From Gracilaria gracilis (lineage: Eukaryota; Rhodophyta; Florideophyceae; Gracilariales; Gracilariaceae), in assembly GCA_030374805.1 (NCBI GenBank), contig JARGSG010000025.1, positions 434,001 to 498,000 of the forward strand: a stretch of DNA of 64,000 bases. Reading direction: 5' to 3'. Below, piece after piece: positions 40,122 through 50,363 of the stretch (position 1 is its first letter; every line of letters starts with the position of its first letter). The notes under the pieces were generated by a model that was not told the origin of the DNA, searched no databases, and saw only the letters and a program-made list of their open reading frames with translations. Made by a program: the position numbers and the translations under genes.

Positions 40122-41319
40122 CAACGACCAGGTATGTGGTTTGAGAACTAATGATGAACCGAAGGTCCCGAAAGAGCTCGATTTCACAGTCACCGTATCA
40201 ACTCCTCAAACTTGATGAGTGATTAAAGGAAGTGAGGAGTAGGATCTCACACGGAAAATCTCGGACACCCAACGCTTTCAAAACAGCATTGCCGGGGAAA
40301 GCATTTTCCAAGGACCGGAAGCAAGAAGTTGCGGGGAAGGCAAGTGCTCGTATCATAGCGATATTGTCGCCTGAGAGATTATGGTTGCATGTTAAGCGTG
40401 GTAACCTGAAGTCTTCAACATGATGACGCAGAGGACATTTACGTTTATTCTCGCCTCACGGACCGAGCTTCACAAAGAGTGAATGTCAGCAGTGAACAGA
40501 TCTCAGTTCAACTCGGCACTTGAAAGAGAGAGAGACCTTTATTTCAGGAAATAAGGACAAACGTTGATCACGCCGACGTGGCAGCGTGTGGGTGCATGTG
40601 AAGCGTCCAGCGCCGACGATTTACGGCAGCAGCTGTCAATTGCAGAACAATTCGTTCTAAGCGCAGGACCAAGGAATGGTACTCGTTGACGGGGTTTGAG
40701 CCGCGTACGCTGCTGGCGTACTCCGCAACGCGGCGAGAAAAGCGTCTTCCGGACTCTCCCAGGCCGCCGTGAACGTCGAAACCGAACGGAACGAATTCGA
40801 CATTATTGGTGGCACAAAGCGAGCTGTACTTCGAGCGTTTAAACTCCTCCGCCTTTGTGGCTGCAGCGGCTGCCGTAGAGATGTGACGGGTTTGTTCGAT
40901 CCAAGTCGATGGTGAGCGATAATTTGTGGGGGCAAAAATAATAGTTTAGCAGATGCATTTCGGTACACTTGTCATTTTGTTATTTGGTAACGATTCGATA
41001 TCGAGGGATGTTGGTCCATTTAGAACCAGAGCTGCAACAACCAACGTGAGTTAGGATAGCAGCTTAATTTTGTACGAGAATCATAACCGCAATCAGAACC
41101 GAACGAGAATCCTCTTCAGCTTTGTCAAAGGTCTTGTTGGTGAGCTAAGCGGGGAACGAACTCGACAAGCGGCTAAGAGAAGAATTATTACCATCTGCTC
41201 GTATTGTTGCCTCCAACCTTCAACCGTATCGAAACGTGAACTACGTCCGTGTCTGTCGTGCTCATTGAATATATGCGAACCATTACGGAGCGAATTCTTC
41301 CTCAAAGCTTCATAGCAGC
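40122..41319. other. Gene-free stretch, 1.2 kb
   Basis: It separates the importin and NYN genes. A minus-strand frame at 40657-40968 has a biased composition but no family resemblance, and a GA-rich run (about 40525-40536) is visible. Nothing else recognised. Confidence 0.4.
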
Positions 41320-42306
41320 ATGTCAACATGCGTCCCATACGGCTCGCATTCGTCTCAAAAGTTCTTATTCCCCGAACTCATGTTTATGGCGCCACCACTT
41401 CGCAACATGACACCGTATGTGCTAAGACCACGCCGTGCTGAAAACTTGTGCCCTTCTTGTCGTCAGCTTCGCAGAACATCCACCTCAGCCGCTTCTCAGC
41501 CAATGATGAAGTCCAAGCGCCGTAGGCAGCGTTCTAACTCATCGGAGCAAACTTCAGGACCAGCGAGAAAAGTCCCGCCACGGATCAACCTGGAGAGCTC
41601 TACTCTTAGTCTCAGAGAGCAATTGCAGATTGCGAAGGCAAACGTTGAACCCTCTGCACCGTCAAAACCGGTTGTTCGCACCAAATTTCGACGTAAAAAG
41701 GAGGGTGTTGTTCGTAGTGGTAAGCGACTTGAAGCAGAAACGAAGATTCCTGACGGCAAATTCGAAATTGCGATAGATCCTATTATCTTCATTGATGCAT
41801 ACAATGTAATTGGTGCATGGCCGCGGCTACGAAAGTGGCGAGACCGATCCGATTTGGAAACTGCTCGCAGACTTTTGATTGACGATGTCACTGAGTACTC
41901 CTACGTAAGGGGATGGGAGTGCGTAGTTGTATTTGACGCCCAAGGGACAGCAGAGGATACCAAGGAAGAGAAAACAATAGATAGAGTGACCGTAATCTTC
42001 ACAGGCAGTGAGAATGCGGACTCATACATCGAACGCTCCATATTCGAACTGTGTGAAAGCGGTGCGCGACAAGTTTGGGCTGCGACCAGTGACATTGCAC
42101 AGCTTAACTTTTCAAGAGCAAAGGGGGCACATGTGATGACTTCCAACTTATTTATTCAAGAAGTGAAACGCGCTCGGCGAGAGACCTCAGACAAACTTGC
42201 AGAAGTAGATGGAAATTGTGTGAGGGGGAACATGCTTATGTCGACTGTAAACGAGGAGACGAGAAACAGACTGTACGAACTCCGCGACAAGCTGGAAGCA
42301 AGTTGA
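41320..42306 (+). CDS. YacP/Rae1-type NYN-domain ribonuclease, probably plastid
   Basis: A 328-residue protein. The C-terminal two thirds form a NYN (PIN-like) nuclease domain of the YacP/Rae1 family. Its landmarks are FIDAYNVIGAWPRL with Asp159, VVVFDAQG with Asp206, ENADSYIE with Asp234 and ATSD with Asp258; these acidic residues would bind the metal. In Bacillus the family cuts mRNA on the ribosome; homologues are general in cyanobacteria and plastids. The first 140 residues are rich in Arg, Ser and Pro, contain a C-P-S-C pair and a KSKRRRQR patch, and probably include a plastid transit peptide. The first ATG in the frame is used, and the ATG pair near residue 62 is less likely. Confidence 0.85.
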   Translation: MSTCVPYGSHSSQKFLFPELMFMAPPLRNMTPYVLRPRRAENLCPSCRQLRRTSTSAASQPMMKSKRRRQRSNSSEQTSGPARKVPPRINLESSTLSLREQLQIAKANVEPSAPSKPVVRTKFRRKKEGVVRSGKRLEAETKIPDGKFEIAIDPIIFIDAYNVIGAWPRLRKWRDRSDLETARRLLIDDVTEYSYVRGWECVVVFDAQGTAEDTKEEKTIDRVTVIFTGSENADSYIERSIFELCESGARQVWAATSDIAQLNFSRAKGAHVMTSNLFIQEVKRARRETSDKLAEVDGNCVRGNMLMSTVNEETRNRLYELRDKLEAS

Positions 42307-42421
42307 TTGATATCTTAGGGAGGGAATGAAGTAAACGGCGCCGCGCGTGTATACTTTACAAACTACAAACTGGCGTCCGGCGCGAAGGGTGTTATACAGT
42401 CGTCGAGCTATATGCATGTGT

Positions 42422-43096
42422 TTAGAACCTCCAGCGGTTGTTGCAATTTACGCAAGTGACAAAGGTAGTAAGCGGTTCATCCGCTGATCGCGTTTGCATT
42501 TGATAGTATGTACACTTCCTCTCCTTGCATTTTCCACACTTGAATCTGTCGGTGGAAGCTTCCTGTTGTGTGTAGGGCATGGCATCACGAGTCATCTTCT
42601 CGCGTACCTCGGCCCTCCTCTTTCTCAAATCGTCGTTGGCGAGATCAGTGCTACTCATATCAATGAGCTCGGAGGGCAGAATATCACGCAAAAGCACAGC
42701 GGATCGAAGCTTGCCATTCTTTGGATCCTTGAGGTTGAAACTCAGACTGCGATATTTCTGCTTGTAGGCCTGGCCACTTCCCTCAAACTTTTCGAACATA
42801 GCATTCTCGATAGCGTACGCAATTACGTTGGCTTCATCCTCCGATTTGACATGGTGCTCGTCTTTCTTAAAGAGGGCGCCGGCCAGGAGGTTGCGAACCT
42901 TGTCGCGCATCTTGTCGCCTGTGGGGTGCTTGACGTCGTACTCCTTTGAGTTTTCCGTGGCACCCACGGACTTGGGCGAGGAGGACGGGGGCTTTTCGGC
43001 GTCCTCTGCGATGATCTGCGTGCGGGGCGTGGTGGGGGTCCTGGCCTTCTTGTCGATGGTCTTCGTAGCGGAGAGCTTCTTCTTGATGTCCGCCAT
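42422..43096 (-). CDS. Short transcription elongation factor TFIIS
   Basis: A 224-residue TFIIS. The central domain II (about 57-175) is present and is followed by the C-terminal zinc ribbon with Cys187, Cys190, Cys215 and Cys218. The catalytic hairpin RSADE (203-207) with Asp206-Glu207 reaches the RNA polymerase II active site and stimulates cleavage of backtracked RNA. The N-terminal LW/TND domain of typical TFIIS (about 300 residues) is missing; only 50 Lys/Ser/Pro-rich residues precede domain II. The ATG at 43096 is the first in the frame, and extending upstream to a TTG would not add domain I. Yeast shows that domain I is dispensable for cleavage activity. Confidence 0.92.
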   Translation of the reverse strand: MADIKKKLSATKTIDKKARTPTTPRTQIIAEDAEKPPSSSPKSVGATENSKEYDVKHPTGDKMRDKVRNLLAGALFKKDEHHVKSEDEANVIAYAIENAMFEKFEGSGQAYKQKYRSLSFNLKDPKNGKLRSAVLLRDILPSELIDMSSTDLANDDLRKRRAEVREKMTRDAMPYTQQEASTDRFKCGKCKERKCTYYQMQTRSADEPLTTFVTCVNCNNRWRF

Positions 43097-43843
43097 TTTG
43101 CGTGGGGATGCTGTCTGTGGTCTCAAGGTGCGGTCAGCGCCGCCGCGGGATGAAGAACGGTGCGCAGGGCAGGAGCAGTAGAGCTCGGAAGCAATTTGGT
43201 GGGAAGCGGAAGACGGCGGTTAATCTATCCCACTCGCGATGACGTAACGGCTGCGAGCCCGGCAGAAACATGCTTCAGGAGCGTTTTTGGAAGAGTTGAA
43301 AACGGTGCATATCCGGATACACGGAGACGACTGCAAAGTCGACGACAGCTGCAGCGCGTGGGCGCCTTGGTTCTGCTGCTCACGGTGGTGGCCGACAGAG
43401 GCTGCCAGTACGTGTAGGCACCGCTTACATGGCTGACGTGACGCGTACGCTGATTGGCAGCGCGAGCAAGCGCTGGACACGCGGCGCCACGTGGGCGCGC
43501 TTTGGTTTTTTGCGCACGCCAAACGCGCGCCAAATTTCGAATTGCGCACAGCGCGGCGGCGGCGCGCTCGCGTAGACGCGTCGTGCACAGCAGCACACGT
43601 CGCCGCCGCCCGTTGCTTCACCGAAGCCCTGGACAACTGTCACATACTTAAAAGGCGCACACTGCCTTCGCCCGCGCCGCCGCCCGCAACCCCCCCCCCT
43701 CGACTCCGCGCCCACCCCCGTTCTTCTTCACTGCATAACTCCGTTCCCGGCGTGGACACGCTGCCAACGGTGACAGCGCTGTCGTCCCTCAAAAGAAACT
43801 TGTCTCCCCTCGCTCACGCCTTCTTCCTCCCGTCAAACACATC
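43097..43843. other. Divergent intergenic region, 0.75 kb
   Basis: It separates leftward TFIIS and rightward bZIP. GC-rich, with CpG clusters between 43440 and 43630 and a C-run near 43690. A TTAAAAGG motif lies about 195 bp before the bZIP start. Several overlapping Arg/Ala frames are chance products of GC content. Confidence 0.4.
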
Positions 43844-44977
43844 ATGCCCGACACCGTGGTAGCTACAGACACCTCCGCGCTAGCAGATGCCACTAGACCC
43901 GGCGACGACCACGTCCCCTCCGCCGCCCTGTTGACCGAGGAGGCCGCCAAGGAGGCGCTAGTCGCCTCCGTAGCCACCCCCAACGTCCCCGACACCGATG
44001 GTCCGGCCCCCTCCCACGTACCCGATGCTCCGCACGTCGCCGATCACATGCAAGCCGCACCCGACCATGGCGTGCACGAGGTAGGTCAGACCGCCGCCGA
44101 CGCTCCGCACCCTCACCACCACTCGCACCACGAGAATGGCGCCCCCGACGGCCAAGCGCCCACGCAGCAGCACATGGCCGACATGTCCGCCGCCGCCTCC
44201 GCCGACGTTCAGACCTCCGAGGCCATGCACATGGCCGTCAATCCCATGGCAGTTTCCGTCAGCATGCCCTCGGTTAGCATGCCCCCCGTTGCTTTACCCA
44301 ACGTCACCATTCCGAACGTCAGTATGAGCTTACCGGCAACCATGGCGCCCAACATGCCCGCCGTTCAAGCCGTGCCCGATCAGCATCACCCGCTCGTAAA
44401 GGACGATGACACCATCATGGCCCGCCAGAACGATGAGACTCCGCTTGTTGAGGTCGCCGAGGCCATGATGGCCGCCAATGAGGTCTTCAACCGCGTCAAG
44501 AGTGAGAAGATCGCCGAGCAGGCTCTCTGCTCTATTCGCAACGATCAAGCTCAGTATGAGGGCTTGGCAAAGGAGATCGTCGGCAAGGCTATCAAGCAAA
44601 AGGAGAGAGAAAGGGCAAATCGAGCCTCTGCCGCTGCCTCCAGAGCAAAAGTGTTGAGGTACCAAACCGAATTGGAATCAAGACTCAACCGTATGGAGGC
44701 AGAACGTAATGCATACCGCAAGGAGCTCTCCGAACTAAGAAATGCTCATCACATTGACACAGGTCGTAAGATCACCCCGGACGAAACAAAGCAGCTTACT
44801 AAGCTTCAGGATTGGATTCGAAAAATGGAAGCTGCAAACCCATCGTTTGTTCGATCTATCATCGCACAACAAGAAATGGACAAACTGCTTGGTGAGGATA
44901 ATCTTGGCGAAAGGTTAGAACTGGACGATAAGTTGGAAGACGAACATGCTGCTAAGCGGCGTCGCACTGCACTGTGA
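43844..44977 (+). CDS. bZIP transcription factor
   Basis: A 377-residue protein. The basic region around 252-272 contains the DNA-contact signature N-x7-R (Asn259, Arg267) in NRASAAASR. A short zipper follows with heptad positions Leu277, Met284, Tyr291 and Leu298. The N-terminal half is rich in Ala, Pro, His, Asp and Met, with repeated V-S-M-P and P-N-V motifs, and looks like a disordered activation region. The C-terminus ends in an Ala-Lys-Arg-Arg-Arg patch. Which gene set it controls cannot be told. The ATG is the first in the frame. Confidence 0.88.
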   Translation: MPDTVVATDTSALADATRPGDDHVPSAALLTEEAAKEALVASVATPNVPDTDGPAPSHVPDAPHVADHMQAAPDHGVHEVGQTAADAPHPHHHSHHENGAPDGQAPTQQHMADMSAAASADVQTSEAMHMAVNPMAVSVSMPSVSMPPVALPNVTIPNVSMSLPATMAPNMPAVQAVPDQHHPLVKDDDTIMARQNDETPLVEVAEAMMAANEVFNRVKSEKIAEQALCSIRNDQAQYEGLAKEIVGKAIKQKERERANRASAAASRAKVLRYQTELESRLNRMEAERNAYRKELSELRNAHHIDTGRKITPDETKQLTKLQDWIRKMEAANPSFVRSIIAQQEMDKLLGEDNLGERLELDDKLEDEHAAKRRRTAL

Positions 44978-47228
44978 ATGTCTGAGCTGCCTCTTCTTGT
45001 TTGATATTGGGTTCAAGTAGCAATCTGACAGACCGGAAAAAACACAGCACTTGGTGACTCCAAGTGGTGGAAGAGATTTGTTGCGGGACATCTACGTAGA
45101 TCAGGGAGTGCTGAATGGTGTGGCTTTCTTGAAGATTTCCGGTACTGGGAGTAAGGAACGAAGTAAGGAGGAAATCCCCCTGATGTTGCACGGGTCTCAG
45201 ATGCTTCACTGGGACCAAAATACTGTTGTGACGTGTGCGAAGTTAGCATTCTAAACTTGTTCGCATGCCGACCACATGTGGTGTCATCTTATTGATGTAC
45301 CTTATGAGTCCTCTGTTGATGTTGAATGCTTGTAAATGCATCCCTGGTGGCTCTGATGTTTGGCTTCCATCTGAAATAACTTGCACAAATTGTCCACACA
45401 AAATTTGCGTTTACTTCTCAACGGGTCATCTTATCTACATAGCTTTTCTGTTGTGAGCATCTTAGGACTTCCTCCCAAGTGCTTCGCTGAATCTCAGCAT
45501 GTACTTCATGTTCGGTAACTACGTTAGAGGTATTGCTACGGCTGGCCCTCTTAACCCTCTTTACCATACCTTCGGTAAAGGTATACGTGACAAGCGACCT
45601 TAATTTGGCGCGAATTACGTGTTTGCGTTGTGGGGTAAAGCGTAACTCTGTGGCGGTGCTTCAATCGTCGACGCAGAGCACTGAATTCCCGCCAAATCAT
45701 TTCCAGGACACCAGCACATCTGTACAGGTACGGCAGCTACACCCGTATGTTCGAAACTGGAAATTTCAGAAGCTGTATGATAGGCTACAACATCATGTTG
45801 TCGTGCTAAACACACAAAACAAGACAAGTCTACAAAACCGCCGAGCACATCATAGCGGCGCGTCCTCTTGGCGTGGCTGTCGATTTTTTTTTGTATTCGT
45901 TGTGTTGTCCTACATCGAGTCGTAACGGCGTTGCTGCAAGAAACGATTACCCTTGGTAATGTCTGTACGAACACCTTTTCTCACTTAGATTCCTCGCTGT
46001 CACTAACGGAGAGAAAATATGTCCTTAGGTAGAGCTTGCTTTACCCTTGGTAGGATGAGCATATCGTTATGGACTGCTTCGCATTTGCCACTGGAAGAAA
46101 GAGTTTGGATGGATAAGAAGTGCATTATGTTACATGATGGCAACTAATCTTTTCGTTACAGTACTATCTATGAGCGCTCTGAGCGATATTATGAAGCAGT
46201 AGCGTCGGTTTGAAGTCTGGAAGGAGGTAAGAAAAAACTTACGGAACCTTTCTGGGACACTACGCAATCAAGAGGTTCTGTATCATAAAAAGTAGGAGAA
46301 ATTCATTTACACTGGTGCCAGTGGCATGAACCCAAGATTGGCGAGATATCTTCACCCTTCAACTAACTCTATCTACCTTCGTAAACTTTAGCTTCGGAAG
46401 AGACGCAGCGATTTCTATTTGAGAGATTCTGCGGGTATGATACGAGGGTAGATAGAATCATTTGCCCGGGGCAATGATCACAATCGTCAATCATTTTTTC
46501 GCGTCAACATGATGTTTCAAGGAGCACCAAATGATCAAGTAGATACAGGTAGCAATACCAGGCGTGGCAGACCATAAGTGCACAAGGGTAACTTGGCTGA
46601 TGGCGCTCGGACCGGCTGCAGCAGCCACATCAACGCCTCTAAGAATGTGTCAGCGCCGCTGACCCAGCAGTAAAGGTTTATAGATAGCAGAAATCAGCGG
46701 CGCATTTAAAGATGGCCCACCATGGCGCTTGCGGACTTGCTACGGAGGCGGTGAGCGGGAGAATCGGGGTGCGCCTATCATACAGTACTTGTCTCCCAAT
46801 GGCGCAAGAATCGCGTCGGGGGGCGCTCCGAATCGGCAAACTGGCTGCTATACGCACATGGTGCGCCACAGACTGTGGCCCACAGTTGCCATTTTCGGAG
46901 CTGTAGATAGGGGCTGCCAGATATGTCATAAAACAAGTCAAAAAGCTGCCCCACGCATGGCACCACTGTGGCGGCTTTTGGAGGCGTTCGCTGCGCCACC
47001 TGTTGAGATGGTACAACCAGCAGTCTCCGTGTGCTTTCTATACACAGCGAGCTGCATTCCCGAATGCGCGCCTCCGAGCCGTTGTGAGCCTCCTTGACGT
47101 CAACGTATCGTGAGACTGCAACCCACCAGTCTCCACACCTCGTTTCCCTACCACTTTCGACGAGTCAACTCCCGCTCCTCCTCCTCTCCCACATTTCCTT
47201 CTACCTGCAGACGTGCAACTCTTCCGTC
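44978..47228. other. Gene-free stretch, 2.25 kb
   Basis: AT-rich in the middle. Small frames on both strands (for example 45533-45925 plus, 46678-47016 minus) have no recognisable domain. A small hairpin TACCTT-CGGTA-AAGGTA occurs near 45555-45585. The last 130 bp are a pyrimidine-rich leader of the next gene. Nothing else recognised. Confidence 0.4.
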
Positions 47229-48923
47229 ATGGGCAACTCTGTCTCGTGTTTTGAGCGCGTCAGCGAGCACCCGCCTTACTCATGGCCGAAGGATCACCCT
47301 GATCGTGAGCGTGCGATTGCTGAGCGAAAACGCGCTCGCCACAATATGAAGCTTGCGGAGAAACAGGCACGTGGACGAACTGGAACCCAACAAGTTCAGC
47401 CTGAACCTGCCGCTGCACCACAACCTAAAGCTGATTCGAAGGAAGTTGTTGAAGCTGCCCCTGTACCTCAGAAGCCGGTCGAAGAACCTAAAGTTGCGGA
47501 AGTCCCAGAGGAAGAAACGACAGAGGAGGTTGTTAAGACAGGCGAAACTGCAGATGCAGCTGAGGGCGTTGTCGAGGAGAAGGTTGACGAGGTGAAGGAG
47601 GATGTGATGCCAGACAAGCCTGCTGAAGAAGTTGCGGAGAAAGAGCTTGACCTAATTGCAGATGAGGTCACTGCTGAGCCGAAGGCGGAAGCTGTTGAAA
47701 AGGAGTCAGAGGCAGCTGCTGTGGCTATTGTTAGTGAGACTCTCGAGGAGGCCGAACCCACCGACGAGAAGAAAGATGATGCCGAGGTTGATGCTGCAGT
47801 TGTGGATGAAGTTGTGTCTGTCGAAGCTGTCGACAACGTTGAGAAGGAAGAAAGAGAAATTGTTGACGATATTGTGGAGGTGAAAGAAGTCGATGATGAC
47901 GTTATTATCCCGGTCAACATAGAAGATGAAGAGCCGAAGGATGACGCCCCTGAGGTTGAGCCGGAGCCTGTTCAAGGAGAACCCGAAAAAGAACTTGAAC
48001 TTGCTCCTGTCGAGGAGTTTGTGAAGGAAGAACCAGAACTAGAACTGGCAGCGGATGAAGAGTTTCAAGAACCCACAACTGAAGCGGATACGACATCAAC
48101 CACCCCTATTGGTCCCGATGGCGTCGTGAAGGAAGTGAAGCCGGACCTTTCTGACGAAGAACTGCCGTCCATTGAGTCACGAAGGGCCATGTTTGATACT
48201 ACGGAAGACGAGCTTCCGAAAGCCGCGGACATGAATCGAGATGTCTATGACGCAGCAAGCAATGAATACATTACTTTAGAAGAGTATAGGAGGCGTCAGA
48301 GAGAAAGAGCACAGGGTCTTGTCAAGGAGCGTCTGGAGAAGTATGAGGAGATTGACGAAGAAGTGAGCAAAGAGAAGGCTGAATTGGCCGCAATCGTTGC
48401 TGCTCGGAGCGTGGCGCAGCAGACTGCTGATTGGGCGTATAAGCAGCAGCCGGACAAAGTGAGCACTCCGACTAAGGACCCCGAAGGTGTTATTAAGGAA
48501 ATCATGTCTCCTGAAGTTCCGCTTTCTCCTTCGGCGGGATCTGTCGCTGGGATCAGTGCCAAGTTCGAAGCGGATGTCTCTGATATGCCTCCGACATTCC
48601 CTCTTCTTGGCGAAACTAAAGTTGTTTCTGATGGAGGTGATGTTGATGCCATCAATGCTTCAGTAGAACCCGAGGAGGTGACTGAAACCGTGGAGGATAT
48701 TATTGCAGCCAAGTCTGATGTAGCTGTGGAGGTGACCGATAGGACAGAAATAATGGAAGGTGCCACTACAGAAACTGTTGGCGTTGCAGAAAAGGTCAAC
48801 AAAGTTCCTGAGACTGTGACAGACGCGATACCTGCCAGCATGGAAGACGTTGCTAAGAAGTCTGCCGAAGTTGCTGAAACTGAAGGGAACACAATTCAAG
48901 TACCACCAGAGGCCGAATCGTAA
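47229..48923 (+). CDS. Acidic, probably N-myristoylated protein
   Basis: A 564-residue protein whose N-terminus MGNSVSCF fits the N-myristoylation consensus (Gly2, Ser6) with a neighbouring Cys7 for palmitoylation, so attachment to a membrane is likely. A basic stretch rich in Arg and Lys follows (about 20-55). Most of the rest is extremely rich in Glu, Asp, Val and Ala with many E-E and V-x-E repeats and is probably disordered. A more ordered block near 320-380 contains SRRAMFD, YITLEEYRRRQRERAQGL and a helical Glu/Lys tail. No known domain is recognised. The upstream part of the open frame lacks an ATG and is leader. The function is unknown. Confidence 0.65.
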   Translation: MGNSVSCFERVSEHPPYSWPKDHPDRERAIAERKRARHNMKLAEKQARGRTGTQQVQPEPAAAPQPKADSKEVVEAAPVPQKPVEEPKVAEVPEEETTEEVVKTGETADAAEGVVEEKVDEVKEDVMPDKPAEEVAEKELDLIADEVTAEPKAEAVEKESEAAAVAIVSETLEEAEPTDEKKDDAEVDAAVVDEVVSVEAVDNVEKEEREIVDDIVEVKEVDDDVIIPVNIEDEEPKDDAPEVEPEPVQGEPEKELELAPVEEFVKEEPELELAADEEFQEPTTEADTTSTTPIGPDGVVKEVKPDLSDEELPSIESRRAMFDTTEDELPKAADMNRDVYDAASNEYITLEEYRRRQRERAQGLVKERLEKYEEIDEEVSKEKAELAAIVAARSVAQQTADWAYKQQPDKVSTPTKDPEGVIKEIMSPEVPLSPSAGSVAGISAKFEADVSDMPPTFPLLGETKVVSDGGDVDAINASVEPEEVTETVEDIIAAKSDVAVEVTDRTEIMEGATTETVGVAEKVNKVPETVTDAIPASMEDVAKKSAEVAETEGNTIQVPPEAES

Positions 48924-49235
48924 CAACGTAGGCGTTTAACATCACACATTAGCAGTAGTTAATATTTGTCGTCAAGTTTGTCGAAGTTATTGATTCTTTC
49001 CGTTTCTTAGAACAAGAGGTAGTACGTTCTAGATTTTTCGCTCTTGGTTCCAGTAACCGCGGAGGACTCCCGATTTTAGGTGACATCGCAATGCCCCGTC
49101 GACCGTTATCCTACCAAACTGTGTGTAGAGGAGCATTAGCCTGTCTTGTGCAATTAAAGCCTAGAAGCAGCGTCAAAGATAATCTTTATATATGTGTTGA
49201 GCTATGATGTCTCATTACATCATTAAGAAATGATG
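48924..49235. other. Short convergent spacer
   Basis: 312 bp between the acidic protein and the membrane protein genes, AT-rich 3' flanks. Nothing recognised. Confidence 0.4.
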
Positions 49236-50363
49236 TCACTTCAATACCTTCAACCAATCCACGGTAAATCTTGTCGTTACAAGAGCCATACAACATAATA
49301 GGAAGCAGTATGCCGCTGGTGTTGGTGCAAGCCCCAGTATGGCGCATGAGAGAGTGCCAACAAGTGATATCACGACACGTCCGTCATTGAGAAGAGCAAG
49401 CATTTCGTGTCGCCTTGAAGACAAAACAGCATTCGACAGCAAGCTGGCGAGCATTACAGACACACCCCCTACACTCGGGTCGACCACTGAGCTCATAAAA
49501 TATCCCACGATTGATAAAAGGATGGACGCTGTAGCAATCAACACATTCTTCCGCAGTGTGAGATCCGTTCCAGTAGTGAGTTGTTGAAAATGAGTGCCTG
49601 TTTCACGGATTGGGCGCGTTAAACCACTTGCGAGCTCTCGACCGGGAACTCCAACGAGTTTGTCAATCTGTTTTGCTCCTTCTTCGAAACCACTTCGTAT
49701 CTGGTCATGAAAGTCTTGCGATGCTTTCTTCAGCCAAAGTAGTTCGGGTCTTGGCAAGGATTCTTCGGGTGGCTCTTCTGAGCTTTCGCTTTCCGTAGTC
49801 GAAGGTCTTGTCTTTGAGGAGAAGACAAACGCTCGAAACGCAGGTTTGTATTCATAAAGATCTTGGACAGCGTGAAAATAATATATAAGGGTGTGTCTGA
49901 AGTCGGGTAGCAGTATGCCGAGACCAAAGAGCAAAATTCTTTGATGGCCCTGCAAAGAGGCGTCAGCTATAGTAGAAGCAATGAGGCACGCAGATGTAAC
50001 GTAAAGAAGTGCGGTAAGTACAATAAATGTTAGCGAAAGACGCCTTGACGCGAGTAAGCGGTTAATAAGCGGTTTGGTTGAAGGGGAATCTTTCCTTGAT
50101 GGTCGATACGGTAGTGGTTTCGGTTGTTCTGCTACGTCTTCACTCCGTGGTTGGGGCGAGATCTGTTGTGCTTGTGAAAGAATAGGGATTTGCACGGAAA
50201 CATGACGACTGCGGAAAACAGCGGCCCCGGAGCATTGTTTCTTTCGGAAGACATATATAGAAGGCCTAAGACTCGGATGAAGTCGAGGCCGGAGGTCAAA
50301 ACCAACAACCACAAAAGCTTGAGTTCGGCTTTGGGAGTATAACGGGCTTGAGGTTCGCTGCAT
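49236..50363 (-). CDS. Multispan membrane protein, organelle-targeted orphan
   Basis: A 375-residue protein. The first 95 residues are rich in Arg, Ser, Gln and Pro with almost no acidic residues until about 75, like a plastid transit peptide. At least four hydrophobic segments follow: about 108-130, 138-152, 273-293 and two or more between 300 and 370. Between the second and third is a soluble, partly acidic loop with helical character. I do not recognise the family. A plastid envelope or thylakoid location is inferred. The ATG is clear. The neighbours give no functional clue. Confidence 0.6.
   Translation of the reverse strand: MQRTSSPLYSQSRTQAFVVVGFDLRPRLHPSLRPSIYVFRKKQCSGAAVFRSRHVSVQIPILSQAQQISPQPRSEDVAEQPKPLPYRPSRKDSPSTKPLINRLLASRRLSLTFIVLTALLYVTSACLIASTIADASLQGHQRILLFGLGILLPDFRHTLIYYFHAVQDLYEYKPAFRAFVFSSKTRPSTTESESSEEPPEESLPRPELLWLKKASQDFHDQIRSGFEEGAKQIDKLVGVPGRELASGLTRPIRETGTHFQQLTTGTDLTLRKNVLIATASILLSIVGYFMSSVVDPSVGGVSVMLASLLSNAVLSSRRHEMLALLNDGRVVISLVGTLSCAILGLAPTPAAYCFLLCCMALVTTRFTVDWLKVLK

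Noticed and set aside
40657-40968. Minus-strand 103-codon frame
   Set aside because: No recognisable domain; could be a first exon but nothing supports it.
45533-45925. 130-codon plus-strand frame
   Set aside because: No domain or codon preference; ends in a T-run read as Phe.
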